Assembly (NCBI GenBank): GCA_035561075.1
Contig: DATMYF010000057.1
Span: forward strand, 62,001 to 126,000
Length of the DNA stretch: 64,000 bases
Source of the DNA: JAMCRM01 sp035561075
Lineage (GTDB): Bacteria > Acidobacteriota > Terriglobia > Bryobacterales > Bryobacteraceae
Direction: 5' to 3'
Part shown: one piece after another, positions 16,101-23,022 of the stretch
How the letters are laid out: each line of letters begins with the position of its first letter
Position numbering within the stretch: position 1 is the stretch's first letter
Position numbers and translations under genes: made by a program
The notes under the pieces: generated by a model
Told to the model about the DNA's origin: nothing
The model's database searches: none
Seen by the model: the letters and a program-made list of their open reading frames with translations, nothing else

Positions 16101-16111
16101 CCGCGGTACCG
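16101..16111. repeat. Third copy of the CCGCGGTACCG element
   Basis: CCGCGGTACCG, sharing the 10-bp core CGCGGTACCG with both arms of the inverted repeat at 15133-15166. It lies 35 bp upstream of the coiled-coil gene's GTG, in its presumed promoter region. Confidence 0.5.
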
Positions 16112-16132
16112 GGAGGAAAGGAGATCTCCCGC

Positions 16133-17548
16133 TCAGTCGAGTTCGAAGCTGTCGCCCGGCGCCGGCACAGTCACCTGAAGTCCGTACTCGGAGCGCATGA
16201 GCACCGCCAGCGCTTCCGTCTGCTTCGGCTCGCCGTGTACCAGGAAGACGCGCTTCAGGGTGCCGGCCAGCGGCTTCACCCAAGCCATCAATTCGCCCTG
16301 GTCTGCGTGGCCGCTGAGCTCGTCTATGCTTGAGATTTCGGCCCGCACCGTCATAGGCTCACCGAAGATCCGCACTTCCCGCATCTTCTCCACAAGCTTG
16401 CGGCCCAGCGTGTTCTCGGCCTGGAAACCGGTGATCAGCACGGTGTTGCGCGGGTCCTCGATGTTGTTCCGGAGGTGGTGCAGAATGCGTCCCGCCTCGC
16501 ACATTCCCGAGGCCGAGATCACCAGAAACGGCCCGTGCAGGCTGTTCAGTTTCTTCGACTCGCTGGCCTCCCGGATGTATTGCAGGCGCCGGAAGCCGAA
16601 GGGGTCTTCACCGTTCTCTATCCATAGGAGCGTTTCGCCGTCGAAGCACTCCGGATGCTTGCGGAAGGTAGAGGTGACGTTCACCGCCAGCGGGCTGTCC
16701 ACAAAGAGCGGGATGGAGGGGATGCGCTCCTGGTTAGCCAGCTCGTGCAGCAGGAGCACCAATTGCTGGGTGCGGCCCACCGCGAACGCCGGCACGATGA
16801 TGCGGCCGCCGCGCGCGCAGGTCCGGTTGATGACGTCTGCCAGCTTGTTCACCACGTGCGTGCCGCTCTTGTGGAACTTGCCGCCGTAGGTACTCTCCAT
16901 AATCAGGTAGTCGGCGGGGGGAATCGGGTCGGGATCCCGGATGATAGGCAGCCCGGGGCGGCCGATATCGCCGGAGTAAATCAGCCGCACGGGCCTCCCG
17001 CCGTTCCGTTCCTCGAGCGTGACCACCGACGACCCGAGCATATGGCCGGCATCGTAGGTTTGGTAGCTCAGGCAGCCGTCGAGGTTCGTGGGGGTGTAGT
17101 ACGGCACCTGCTGGAGAAGCGGCAGCGTGCGCTCGGCATCCGCCATGGTAAAGAGCGGCTCGACAGGCTCGCTGTCGTGATTGCGGCCGTTGCCGTTGCC
17201 CCGGTTGCGTCGCTTATTGACGAACTCCGCGTCTTTTTCAAGGATGTGCGCGGTGTCCCGCAGCATGGCGTCGCACAGGTCGGCAGTTGCGGGCGTGGTG
17301 TAGATGGGCCCGGAAAACCCGTGCTTTACCAGCGTGGGAAGGTTACCGCTATGGTCGATATGGGCGTGGGAAAGGACGACGGCGTCAACGGCGGACCCGT
17401 CCAGCGGTAGGTTGCGGTTGCGCAGTTCGGCTTCCTTGCGACGCCCCTGATACATGCCGCAATCGAGCAGATACCGTTTTCCCCCGGAATCTACCTGGTG
17501 CATTGAACCCGTAACGGTGCCGGCGGCACCACGAAAGGTAAGTCGCAT
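16133..17548 (-). CDS. Metallo-β-lactamase / β-CASP RNA-processing nuclease family protein
   Basis: A 471-residue β-CASP metallo-β-lactamase of the bacterial CPSF73-like group, expected to be a zinc-dependent RNA endonuclease. It has the metal motif SHAHIDHSGNLP near residue 60, DAGHMLGSS and YSGDIGRPG further on, the β-CASP region with VPAFAVGRTQQL, SASGMCEAGRILHHL, and the C-terminal SGHADQGELMAW (motif B/C histidines). The ATG at 17548 follows an extended -10 (TGtTAAGAT, -10 hexamer at 17565-17560 on the minus strand) after 11 nt and has no clear Shine-Dalgarno. The tRNA-Ala gene on the same strand ends 60 bp upstream of this start. Confidence 0.92.
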   Translation of the reverse strand: MRLTFRGAAGTVTGSMHQVDSGGKRYLLDCGMYQGRRKEAELRNRNLPLDGSAVDAVVLSHAHIDHSGNLPTLVKHGFSGPIYTTPATADLCDAMLRDTAHILEKDAEFVNKRRNRGNGNGRNHDSEPVEPLFTMADAERTLPLLQQVPYYTPTNLDGCLSYQTYDAGHMLGSSVVTLEERNGGRPVRLIYSGDIGRPGLPIIRDPDPIPPADYLIMESTYGGKFHKSGTHVVNKLADVINRTCARGGRIIVPAFAVGRTQQLVLLLHELANQERIPSIPLFVDSPLAVNVTSTFRKHPECFDGETLLWIENGEDPFGFRRLQYIREASESKKLNSLHGPFLVISASGMCEAGRILHHLRNNIEDPRNTVLITGFQAENTLGRKLVEKMREVRIFGEPMTVRAEISSIDELSGHADQGELMAWVKPLAGTLKRVFLVHGEPKQTEALAVLMRSEYGLQVTVPAPGDSFELD

Positions 17549-17608
17549 GGTGAATGCACATCTTAACAGGGGAACAGGAAAGGATGGCGCAGGACTGAAA
17601 ACAGGGTT

Positions 17609-17684
17609 TGGTGGACGTGGGGGGATTTGAACCCCCGACCCCGGCGTTGCGAACGCCGTGCTCTCCCAACTGAGCTACACGCCC
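17609..17684 (-). tRNA. tRNA-Ala (CGC anticodon)
   Basis: Read on the minus strand from 17684: acceptor GGGCGTG pairs with CACGTCC, including the G3:U70 wobble that marks alanine tRNAs. D arm GCTC..GAGC, anticodon stem CGGCG/CGCCG with loop TTCGCAA giving anticodon CGC (codon GCG), and T arm GGGGG TTCAAAT CCCCC are all present. The discriminator A is followed by an encoded CCA. Length is 76 nt. Confidence 0.96.
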
Positions 17685-17724
17685 ATCTTGAACTTTCGTC
17701 AACAACCGCCGACATGGCAACAGA

Positions 17725-17768
17725 CCGGCATTGCGAACGCCGTGCTCTCCCAACTGAGCCAGCCACCC
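17725..17768 (-). pseudogene. Truncated duplicate of the tRNA-Ala 5' half
   Basis: Bases 17725-17759 repeat 17641-17675 with one mismatch (34 of 35 identical), 84 bp apart. The copy has a different acceptor strand (GGGTGGC read on minus from 17768), an intact D arm and anticodon arm with anticodon CGC, but no T arm, and nothing that pairs with the acceptor. It cannot form a functional tRNA. Confidence 0.8.
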
Positions 17769-17792
17769 GCGCGTTGTCTATTACAATATATC

Positions 17793-18476
17793 ATGATGAG
17801 CGCTACGGATCTCCACCAAAAACAGTTAGAAAAGATGCGGGAAGACTGGGACCGCCGGGCCCGCGAGAACGCCCGCTATTACGTCAACACGGCCTGCCAG
17901 GACTGGACTGACGACGAGTTCTTCGCGTCCGGTGAGCGCACCGTCGCCGAGGAGATCCTGACCGACATGACCAACATCTGCCAGGGTAAGGATCCCAAGC
18001 AGATGCGGGTCCTCGAGATCGGCTGCGGCGCCGGCCGCGTCACCCGCGCTCTCGCCGGCGTCTTCGGGGAGGTCTGGGGAGTGGATATCAGCGGCGAGAT
18101 GGTGGAACGCGCGCGCGGTGCGCTGGCCGGCTTTCCGCATGCCAGGGTTTTCCAGAATAGCGGCAAAGACCTGTCCGTGCTTGGCGAAGTCGAGTTTGAT
18201 TTCGCTTTTTCCTCGATTGTCTTCCAGCACATTCCCAGCCGCGAAATCATCGTGAGCTATGTCCGGGAAGTGCACCGCCTGCTGCGTCCCGGCGGGCTGT
18301 TCAAGTTTCAGGTGCAGGGCGATAGCACCCTCGCCACCTCACCCGAGGATACCTGGCTGGGGGTGCCATTTTCCGACGAACAGGCTGTAGAGATGGCGGA
18401 ACAATGCGGCTTCGAGCCCCGCTACCGCCATGGTGCCGGCGGGCAATACTTCTGGCTCTGGTTCTTTAAAAAGTAG
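17793..18476 (+). CDS. SAM-dependent class I methyltransferase
   Basis: A 227-residue Rossmann-fold methyltransferase. Motif I VLEIGCGAGRVTRALA, an acidic motif II in VWGVDISGEMVERAR, FDFAFSSIVFQHIP as motif IV and LLRPGGLFKFQVQ as motif V are seen in order. The substrate is unknown. The ATGs at 17793 and 17796 lie 5 and 8 nt after TACAAT (17782-17787) with no Shine-Dalgarno, so the message is probably leaderless; either ATG could serve. The frame is open upstream through the tRNA copy, but that part is not coding. A GC hairpin follows the stop. Confidence 0.88.
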   Translation: MMSATDLHQKQLEKMREDWDRRARENARYYVNTACQDWTDDEFFASGERTVAEEILTDMTNICQGKDPKQMRVLEIGCGAGRVTRALAGVFGEVWGVDISGEMVERARGALAGFPHARVFQNSGKDLSVLGEVEFDFAFSSIVFQHIPSREIIVSYVREVHRLLRPGGLFKFQVQGDSTLATSPEDTWLGVPFSDEQAVEMAEQCGFEPRYRHGAGGQYFWLWFFKK

Positions 18477-18483
18477 CAGTCTG

Positions 18484-18511
18484 CAGGGTGCCGGTTTTCC
18501 CCGGCACCCTG
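18484..18511. terminator. Bidirectional hairpin terminator between convergent genes
   Basis: CAGGGTGCCGG (18484-18494) and CCGGCACCCTG (18501-18511) form a perfect 11-bp stem with loop TTTTCC. It fills almost the whole 37-bp gap between the methyltransferase stop and the end of the convergent gene at 18514. Neither side has a strong U-tract. Confidence 0.75.
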
Positions 18512-18513
18512 AA

Positions 18514-18765
18514 TTAAACGCTCTCGCCTGGTTGTTTCGCGTTCGCCTTTTTGCGCCGGTTCGCCCAGTATTGCCGCATCCTCTCGGACACTTCCCGGCG
18601 CTCTTCCGCGCTCATTGTCTTGCGCCCCCGGCGCTTGACTGCAGGTTCCGGGCTTCCCGCTGCGTCCACCGTGGGCGCCTTCTGCAATTCCTCAAGCGAG
18701 GCAATGACGCGATCCAGCCTTTCCCGTTCTTCGTATAACTGCCGAATCGCCTTATACAGATCCAT
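18514..18765 (-). CDS. Small basic protein with coiled-coil head and RRGRK tail
   Basis: An 83-residue protein. Residues 1-28 form a charged helix (LYKAIRQLYEERERLDRVIA) suited to dimerisation. A linker is followed by a basic segment VKRRGRKTMSAEERREVSER and MRQYWANRRKKAN. The two-part layout resembles small bacterial DNA-binding proteins with an AT-hook-like GRK patch, but no characterised family is certain. GGAG lies 9 nt before the ATG. It ends at the shared hairpin terminator. Confidence 0.7.
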   Translation of the reverse strand: MDLYKAIRQLYEERERLDRVIASLEELQKAPTVDAAGSPEPAVKRRGRKTMSAEERREVSERMRQYWANRRKKANAKQPGESV

Positions 18766-18848
18766 GCAGGCAAGCTCCGAAATCCTTCATAGGACGCTTG
18801 TCCGATGGTACAACGATTCCGGGATATCGCTCTACCGCAACAGCACGC

Positions 18849-20108
18849 TTACCGGGCTAAAAACGGCCAATGCAGTACCAGTTGATAGCCGTATTTAGTA
18901 ATGGCCAGATATACCGCACCTGCGCCGAGTAATAGCATCGCGGCGACTATTGACAGCACCTTTACCCACGGGAACCTGCGATTCTCACGATTTAATACCA
19001 AAAGGTAACTGGCGAAAATACCGACGTAAAACAACAGGACCATCGGTACCGCGAACATCATCAGGTTAAAAACGTCCGGCGTCGGAGTGACAACTGCTGC
19101 GAGCAGGAAGATTCCCAGGATTGCATAGCGGCTGTTCCGGATCAGGAACCCAGGCGTAACAATCCGCAGAAGCGTCAGAAAGAAGACGAGTACCGGAAGC
19201 TCGAAGACGATGGCGACCCCCAGGGTCACGTTCACGAACAGGTCGAAGTATTCCGTCACCGATACCATTGGGGTTATGTAATTCCCCCGTCCGATGCCCA
19301 GCAGGAATGTCAGTCCGAAACGAAACGCGACGAAATACGCGAACAGCCCGCCCAATATGAACAAGCCGGCGGAGAAGATAATAAACGGCGCCGCCCAGCG
19401 CCGCTCACGGCGGTAAAGTCCGGGTGAGATAAAAGCCCAGACCTGATAAAGCACCCACGGGGAAGCCAGGAATATGGCACACAGAATCGGCAGCTTAATC
19501 CAGATCACGTTGAACACTTCCATGGGCGTGATCTGGGTAAGGCCCGGATTGGCATAGCCCAGGGAACGAAGCGCGTCTACCGCCGGTGCGGATACGATAC
19601 GCCAGAGCTCGCTGGTGAAGGTCAGGCTTACCGCGAACGCCACCCCGATGCCGAAGAGCGTCTTGATGAGGCGGGCGCGCAGTTCCTCCAGGTGCTCCAG
19701 GAACGACATGCGCAGCATGCCTTCGTCATCGCTGTCCCCATCGCTGCTATCCGGGGGAGAGGGAGGAGGAGGGGTGCCGGATCCACCCGCCGCGGTAGCG
19801 GGAGGCGGAGGGGCGGGCAGAGGCGCGTCCACAACGGCCGAAGCCACCGGGGAACCGGAAGACTCTTCCGTCGGGTAGCCGTCGTAATAATCGTCCGTGT
19901 AGCTACCGTTGGTTGGTTGCGCGGGCGATTCCTCGACAGCCGGGTTCCCGGCGTCCTCCTGCCGGGAGCCGTCGTAGTAGTCGTCCGTGTACTCCGTCTG
20001 TTCTTCGGGAGCAGTGCCCGCCGCGGGATCGGCGACGGGCTGCTCCTTGGAAGGCGAAGCGCTTCCCTCGGGAGCTTGCGCTCCCTTCTGATCTTCCGGA
20101 TACGCCAT
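18849..20108 (-). CDS. tatC: Sec-independent protein translocase TatC with long acidic N-terminal extension
   Basis: TatC is the multi-spanning receptor that binds twin-arginine signal peptides. The core starts about residue 134 with MSFLEHLEELRARL, then SPWVLYQVWAFISPGLYRRE and six hydrophobic segments. Ahead of it lies an unusual ~130-residue cytoplasmic extension rich in Asp, Glu, Pro, Ser and Tyr, with YTDDYYDG at 40-47 exactly repeated at 70-77. The ATG at 20108 lies 4 bp after the tatA stop, supporting coupling and the long form; internal ATGs at codons 131 and 134 lack a good ribosome site. The Tat-signal protein at 10358 is a likely client. Confidence 0.92.
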   Translation of the reverse strand: MAYPEDQKGAQAPEGSASPSKEQPVADPAAGTAPEEQTEYTDDYYDGSRQEDAGNPAVEESPAQPTNGSYTDDYYDGYPTEESSGSPVASAVVDAPLPAPPPPATAAGGSGTPPPPSPPDSSDGDSDDEGMLRMSFLEHLEELRARLIKTLFGIGVAFAVSLTFTSELWRIVSAPAVDALRSLGYANPGLTQITPMEVFNVIWIKLPILCAIFLASPWVLYQVWAFISPGLYRRERRWAAPFIIFSAGLFILGGLFAYFVAFRFGLTFLLGIGRGNYITPMVSVTEYFDLFVNVTLGVAIVFELPVLVFFLTLLRIVTPGFLIRNSRYAILGIFLLAAVVTPTPDVFNLMMFAVPMVLLFYVGIFASYLLVLNRENRRFPWVKVLSIVAAMLLLGAGAVYLAITKYGYQLVLHWPFLAR

Positions 20109-20112
20109 CTGG

Positions 20113-20619
20113 CTATGCTTTGTATTGCTCGGCTGTCGACGAAGCGTGGGCTGCAGGGTCCTCCGCCGGAGTCGCTTTCGCGACCGTTTCGGCGGTGGTC
20201 TCGTCCCCTACGGCTGCCGTTTCGGTGCCGTAGGCTACAGTGCCCTCCGGCGTCGTTGCCGAAGTTGATTCAGCGCCCTGAGTTGCGGATGCGCCTTCAG
20301 TGGAAGTGTTGGTTGCAGTGGATTCGGCGGACTCAGACCCATACGTGGAAGAGTAGTCGCTCCCGTATTCGTATTGGGAATAGTCGTAGTTGTAGTTGTC
20401 CGTCGCGTAATTGCTCGTGACTTCTTTCAGCGAATCGTTTTCCTGCTCCAGGGTCTTCATCTCGCGGTCGAAGGTCGCTTTCAGCTCGTTCGACGCCCGT
20501 CGGAATTCGGTAACGGCCTTGCCGATCGTCTTGCCCAACTCCGGCAGCTTCTTAGGACCGAAGAGCAGCAATGCGAGGACAAAGATGAATACCGTTTCCT
20601 GCCAACCCAGGGGACCCAT
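20113..20619 (-). CDS. tatA: Twin-arginine translocase subunit TatA/TatB with Tyr-rich tail
   Basis: A TatA-family pore subunit of 168 residues. A short transmembrane helix (ETVFIFVLALLLFG), the FGPKKLPELGKTIGKA hinge and an amphipathic helix occupy the first ~60 residues. The remainder is a low-complexity acidic tail containing a tyrosine cluster (NYNYDYSQYEYGSDYSSTYG) and Ala/Thr/Glu repeats, much longer than in typical TatA. Whether it acts as TatA or TatB cannot be decided; only one such gene is present. A TAGAAT (20649-20644) lies upstream and GGAGG lies 12 nt before the ATG. tatC follows after 4 bp. Confidence 0.9.
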   Translation of the reverse strand: MGPLGWQETVFIFVLALLLFGPKKLPELGKTIGKAVTEFRRASNELKATFDREMKTLEQENDSLKEVTSNYATDNYNYDYSQYEYGSDYSSTYGSESAESTATNTSTEGASATQGAESTSATTPEGTVAYGTETAAVGDETTAETVAKATPAEDPAAHASSTAEQYKA

Positions 20620-20694
20620 TTCGGTAAACTTCCTCCAAACGGAATTCTACCCCATCATAGCATGCAGCCGCGGGGCCCGGCTCCGGCCGGCGAG

Positions 20695-21234
20695 TCAGGC
20701 CTCGTCGCCCACTACCACGCAGACATCCTTCAAATTCCGATAGCGCTCCGCATGGTCAAGCCCATAGCCGACCACGAACCGGTCCGGGATCTGAAACCCC
20801 ACGTAGGAGACGTGCACGGGACGCAGCCGCCGTTCCGGCTTGTCGAGCAGGGCGGCAATCCGGATAGAGCGCGGCCGCCGCTGTTCGAGCACGTGGATCA
20901 GGTAATTCAGGGTGACGCCGCTGTCGACGATGTCCTCTACAATCAGCACATCATCGCCTTCGAGCGATACGTCCAGGTCCTTGGTAACGCGCACTTCCCC
21001 GGAGCTGGTCTTTCCCTTCCCGTAGCTCGAAATGCCCATGAAGTCCACCGCCACGTCACGGTCTATGGCGCGGGCGAGGTCTGCCAGGAAAAACACCCCG
21101 CCCTTAAGGATACAGATCAGGTGCAGGTTCCCTTCAGGGTAGTCCCGGGCAATCTCCGCTCCGAGTTCCCGGACCCGGGCTGCGATCCGCTCCGCCGGAA
21201 TAAGCACCTCAAGTGGTGCGTGATGACTCGTCAT
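20695..21234 (-). CDS. hpt: Hypoxanthine phosphoribosyltransferase
   Basis: A purine salvage enzyme of 179 residues that transfers ribose-5-phosphate from PRPP to hypoxanthine or guanine. Seen: the ICILKGGVFFLADLAR loop, the flexible-loop SSYGKGKTSSGEV, the PRPP-binding motif VLIVEDIVDSGVTL and the purine-site segment VGFQIPDRFVVGYGLDHAERYRN. Its ATG overlaps by 4 bp the stop of the preceding exported-protein gene. Length and motif order are typical. Confidence 0.95.
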   Translation of the reverse strand: MTSHHAPLEVLIPAERIAARVRELGAEIARDYPEGNLHLICILKGGVFFLADLARAIDRDVAVDFMGISSYGKGKTSSGEVRVTKDLDVSLEGDDVLIVEDIVDSGVTLNYLIHVLEQRRPRSIRIAALLDKPERRLRPVHVSYVGFQIPDRFVVGYGLDHAERYRNLKDVCVVVGDEA

Positions 21235-22058
21235 GAACCGCCGACAGCGTCCCCCGCCGACCGGGCCAGCCGATGGCTCGCCGGCCCAATATGAATGTGG
21301 GCGCCGGTGGCCTTACCCCGCACGGCGTGGCGGAACGCGAAATAGGGAATGCGCTCGATCTCCAGGTATTGCCGCAGCCAGACGCCCTCCGGCTGGTCGG
21401 GGTGCACCGCCACATCCACACGGTCGCGGTGGTCGAAACCCATCGAGCGGTGCACCGCCGTGTCGCCCAGCGCACTCACCGGCAGCGGCCGTCCGAAGCG
21501 GCCCTGAAATGCCGACTCCAACTGTCCGAGTTCCGCCGCGCTGAAGAAGGAGGTGCCGTCGAACCGGTCCACAAGACCGCGGGAGGTTTCCGGCCGCAGG
21601 GCGACCTCTTGTTCGAGCCGCGCCATAGCGGTCAGCTCACGGCACAGCCGCGCCCGGGACTCGGCCAGGTCGAATTCCTTGCGGGACCGGTCCAGGTCCT
21701 CCAGGTGCGTGGTCAAGCTGAGTTGTGAAGCCACACCCTCGGCGACCAGGCGGCGGGCCTCCTGGAGTGCCTGACGGCGGCGTCCCAGCCTGCGCCCGGC
21801 GGCATCGATCATCGCGTCGGTCTGCTCTTCCGTGAGATCCGGCCCGTAGAGCGTGCGGCGCAGGAAGTCGGCGTCAGCGGCATCGGCCAGTTCCCGCTCG
21901 GCGCGCTCGAGCTGCGCCCGCGGCACCGCCCCGGCTTTGACCAGTGCGTCCAGCTTTTCAATTTGCGCCTTGGCACGCGCCATTCCGGCGTCTTCGCCTG
22001 CTAGCGCACACGTAGGGGCCGCCACGATACACACCAGTAGCCCGAAACATAAGCGCAT
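21231..22058 (-). CDS. Exported protein with α-helical region and His-rich C-terminal domain
   Basis: A 275-residue protein with a signal peptide (1-20). A long charged helical section (about 25-150) and a C-terminal domain follow. The latter contains HRSMGFDHRDRVDVAVHPDQ and ATGAHIHIGPAS. The spaced His/Asp residues are reminiscent of zinc D-Ala-D-Ala peptidases (M15-like), but that assignment is only a suggestion. The ATG lies 8 nt after TACAAT (22072-22067, minus strand), and AAAAGG lies between, so it may be translated from a very short leader. It overlaps hpt by 4 bp. The promoter is back-to-back with that of rsfS. Confidence 0.7.
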   Translation of the reverse strand: MRLCFGLLVCIVAAPTCALAGEDAGMARAKAQIEKLDALVKAGAVPRAQLERAERELADAADADFLRRTLYGPDLTEEQTDAMIDAAGRRLGRRRQALQEARRLVAEGVASQLSLTTHLEDLDRSRKEFDLAESRARLCRELTAMARLEQEVALRPETSRGLVDRFDGTSFFSAAELGQLESAFQGRFGRPLPVSALGDTAVHRSMGFDHRDRVDVAVHPDQPEGVWLRQYLEIERIPYFAFRHAVRGKATGAHIHIGPASHRLARSAGDAVGGS

Positions 22059-22066
22059 GCCTTTTC

Positions 22067-22079
22067 ATTGTAGTACGAT
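22067..22079. promoter_or_regulatory. Back-to-back -10 elements for rsfS (+) and the exported-protein gene (-)
   Basis: TACAAT on the minus strand (22072-22067) lies 8 nt before the ATG at 22058. TACGAT on the plus strand (22074-22079) is followed by AGGGAG (22086-22091) and the rsfS start. The two hexamers are one base apart, so the polymerases would compete for the site. Confidence 0.55.
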
Positions 22080-22097
22080 ACGGTCAGGGAGTGAGTT

Positions 22098-22508
22098 CTG
22101 ACAGACGCCCAAAAGCAACCTGACGAAGCACGGGATGAGTCCCTGCAGGAAGAACAGCAGCCGCAGGAAGTACCCGGCTGGCTGACCGCCGTTCGCGCGG
22201 CCGAGTCCAAGAAAGCCACCGAGATCCGGGTCCTCGATCTTACCGGCATTACCTCGTTCACGGATTATTTTGTGATTTGCACCGGCGCCAATTCGCGCCA
22301 GATCCAGGCAATCAGCGATGAAGTGGAGATGCGGCTCAAGGAGGCCGGCGACCGGCCCCTGAGCATTGAAGGCTACACCCAGGCCGAATGGGTCCTGGCG
22401 GATTACGGCGATTTCCTGGTCCACATCTTCACCCCCAACTCCCGGAGCTATTACGATCTCGAGCGGCTCTGGCGTAATGCCAAAACGGTCGAGATTCCGC
22501 CTGAGTGA
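22098..22508 (+). CDS. rsfS: Ribosomal silencing factor RsfS, apparent CTG start
   Basis: RsfS (YbeB/Iojap) binds ribosomal protein L14 and blocks subunit joining under starvation. The domain runs WLTAVRAAESKKATEIRVLD through TDYFVICTGANSRQIQAISD to YDLERLWRNA. The first GTG in frame (22272) would remove the N-terminal half of the domain. The frame opens just after a TGA at 22092, and no ATG, GTG or TTG occurs before 22272. CTG at 22098 has AGGGAG at 22086-22091 with six-base spacing, so CTG initiation giving 136 residues is the best reading. The end overlaps rlmH by 4 bp. Confidence 0.85.
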   Translation: MTDAQKQPDEARDESLQEEQQPQEVPGWLTAVRAAESKKATEIRVLDLTGITSFTDYFVICTGANSRQIQAISDEVEMRLKEAGDRPLSIEGYTQAEWVLADYGDFLVHIFTPNSRSYYDLERLWRNAKTVEIPPE

Positions 22509-22924
22509 AGATCTACCTGTACTACATCGGGAAACCCCGCGACGCCCACGCAAACAGCATCGCCCAGGACTTCCTGACCCGCGCCGGACGCTTCTCGCCC
22601 TGCGAGATGCGCGAAATCAAGCCGGACCGCACGGACCTCTGGGCGAAGCACCCCACTGCTCGCCGGATCTTCCTCGATCCCGCCGGGAAGGCCCTGGATT
22701 CCACCGCCTTCACCGCCATGGTGCAGCGCGCCGAGATGGAAGGCCGCGACCTGCTTTTCCTGGTCGGCGGCGCCGACGGCCTTCCGCCCGGCTGGGCCGC
22801 CCGCGCCGACCTGCTGCTCTCCCTTTCCCCCATGACTTTTCCGCACGAACTCGCACGGGCAATGCTGGCCGAGCAGGTTTACCGCGCCTTCGCAACCTTG
22901 CGGAACCACCCTTATCCCAGATAG
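22505..22924 (+). CDS. rlmH: 23S rRNA pseudouridine-1915 N3-methyltransferase RlmH
   Basis: SPOUT-family methyltransferase of 139 residues that methylates pseudouridine 1915 of 23S rRNA. The C-terminal knot shows LLFLVGGADGLPPGW, then LSLSPMTFPHELARAMLAEQ and YRAFATLRNHPYPR, all characteristic. The GTG start overlaps the rsfS stop (GTGA), a widely conserved gene pair. The stop codon TAG runs directly into a G-rich repeat. Confidence 0.93.
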   Translation: MKIYLYYIGKPRDAHANSIAQDFLTRAGRFSPCEMREIKPDRTDLWAKHPTARRIFLDPAGKALDSTAFTAMVQRAEMEGRDLLFLVGGADGLPPGWAARADLLLSLSPMTFPHELARAMLAEQVYRAFATLRNHPYPR

Positions 22925-22973
22925 GGGATGGGAGATGGGGAATGGGAGATGGGGCCGGGGTCGGAGTCGGGGG
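22924..22973 (+). repeat. G-run tandem repeat with G-quadruplex potential
   Basis: Two near-identical 14-nt units, GATGGGAGATGGGG (22927-22940) and AATGGGAGATGGGG (22941-22954), followed by CCGGGG and, after 8 nt, GGGGG. At least six runs of three or more G are separated by 2-8 bases, which meets the usual sequence rule for a G-quadruplex on this strand. It lies between rlmH and accD. Confidence 0.55.
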
Positions 22974-23022
22974 CCAGGATGGCTCCTCCCTCCACATCTC
23001 GTGCTAAGTTAGTCATCTAGGC

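Noticed and set aside
17725..17768. A second functional tRNA-Ala gene
   Set aside because: No T arm and no 3' acceptor strand.
22272..22508. RsfS starting at GTG 22272 (78 residues)
   Set aside because: It removes the first half of a conserved domain that is plainly encoded in frame upstream.
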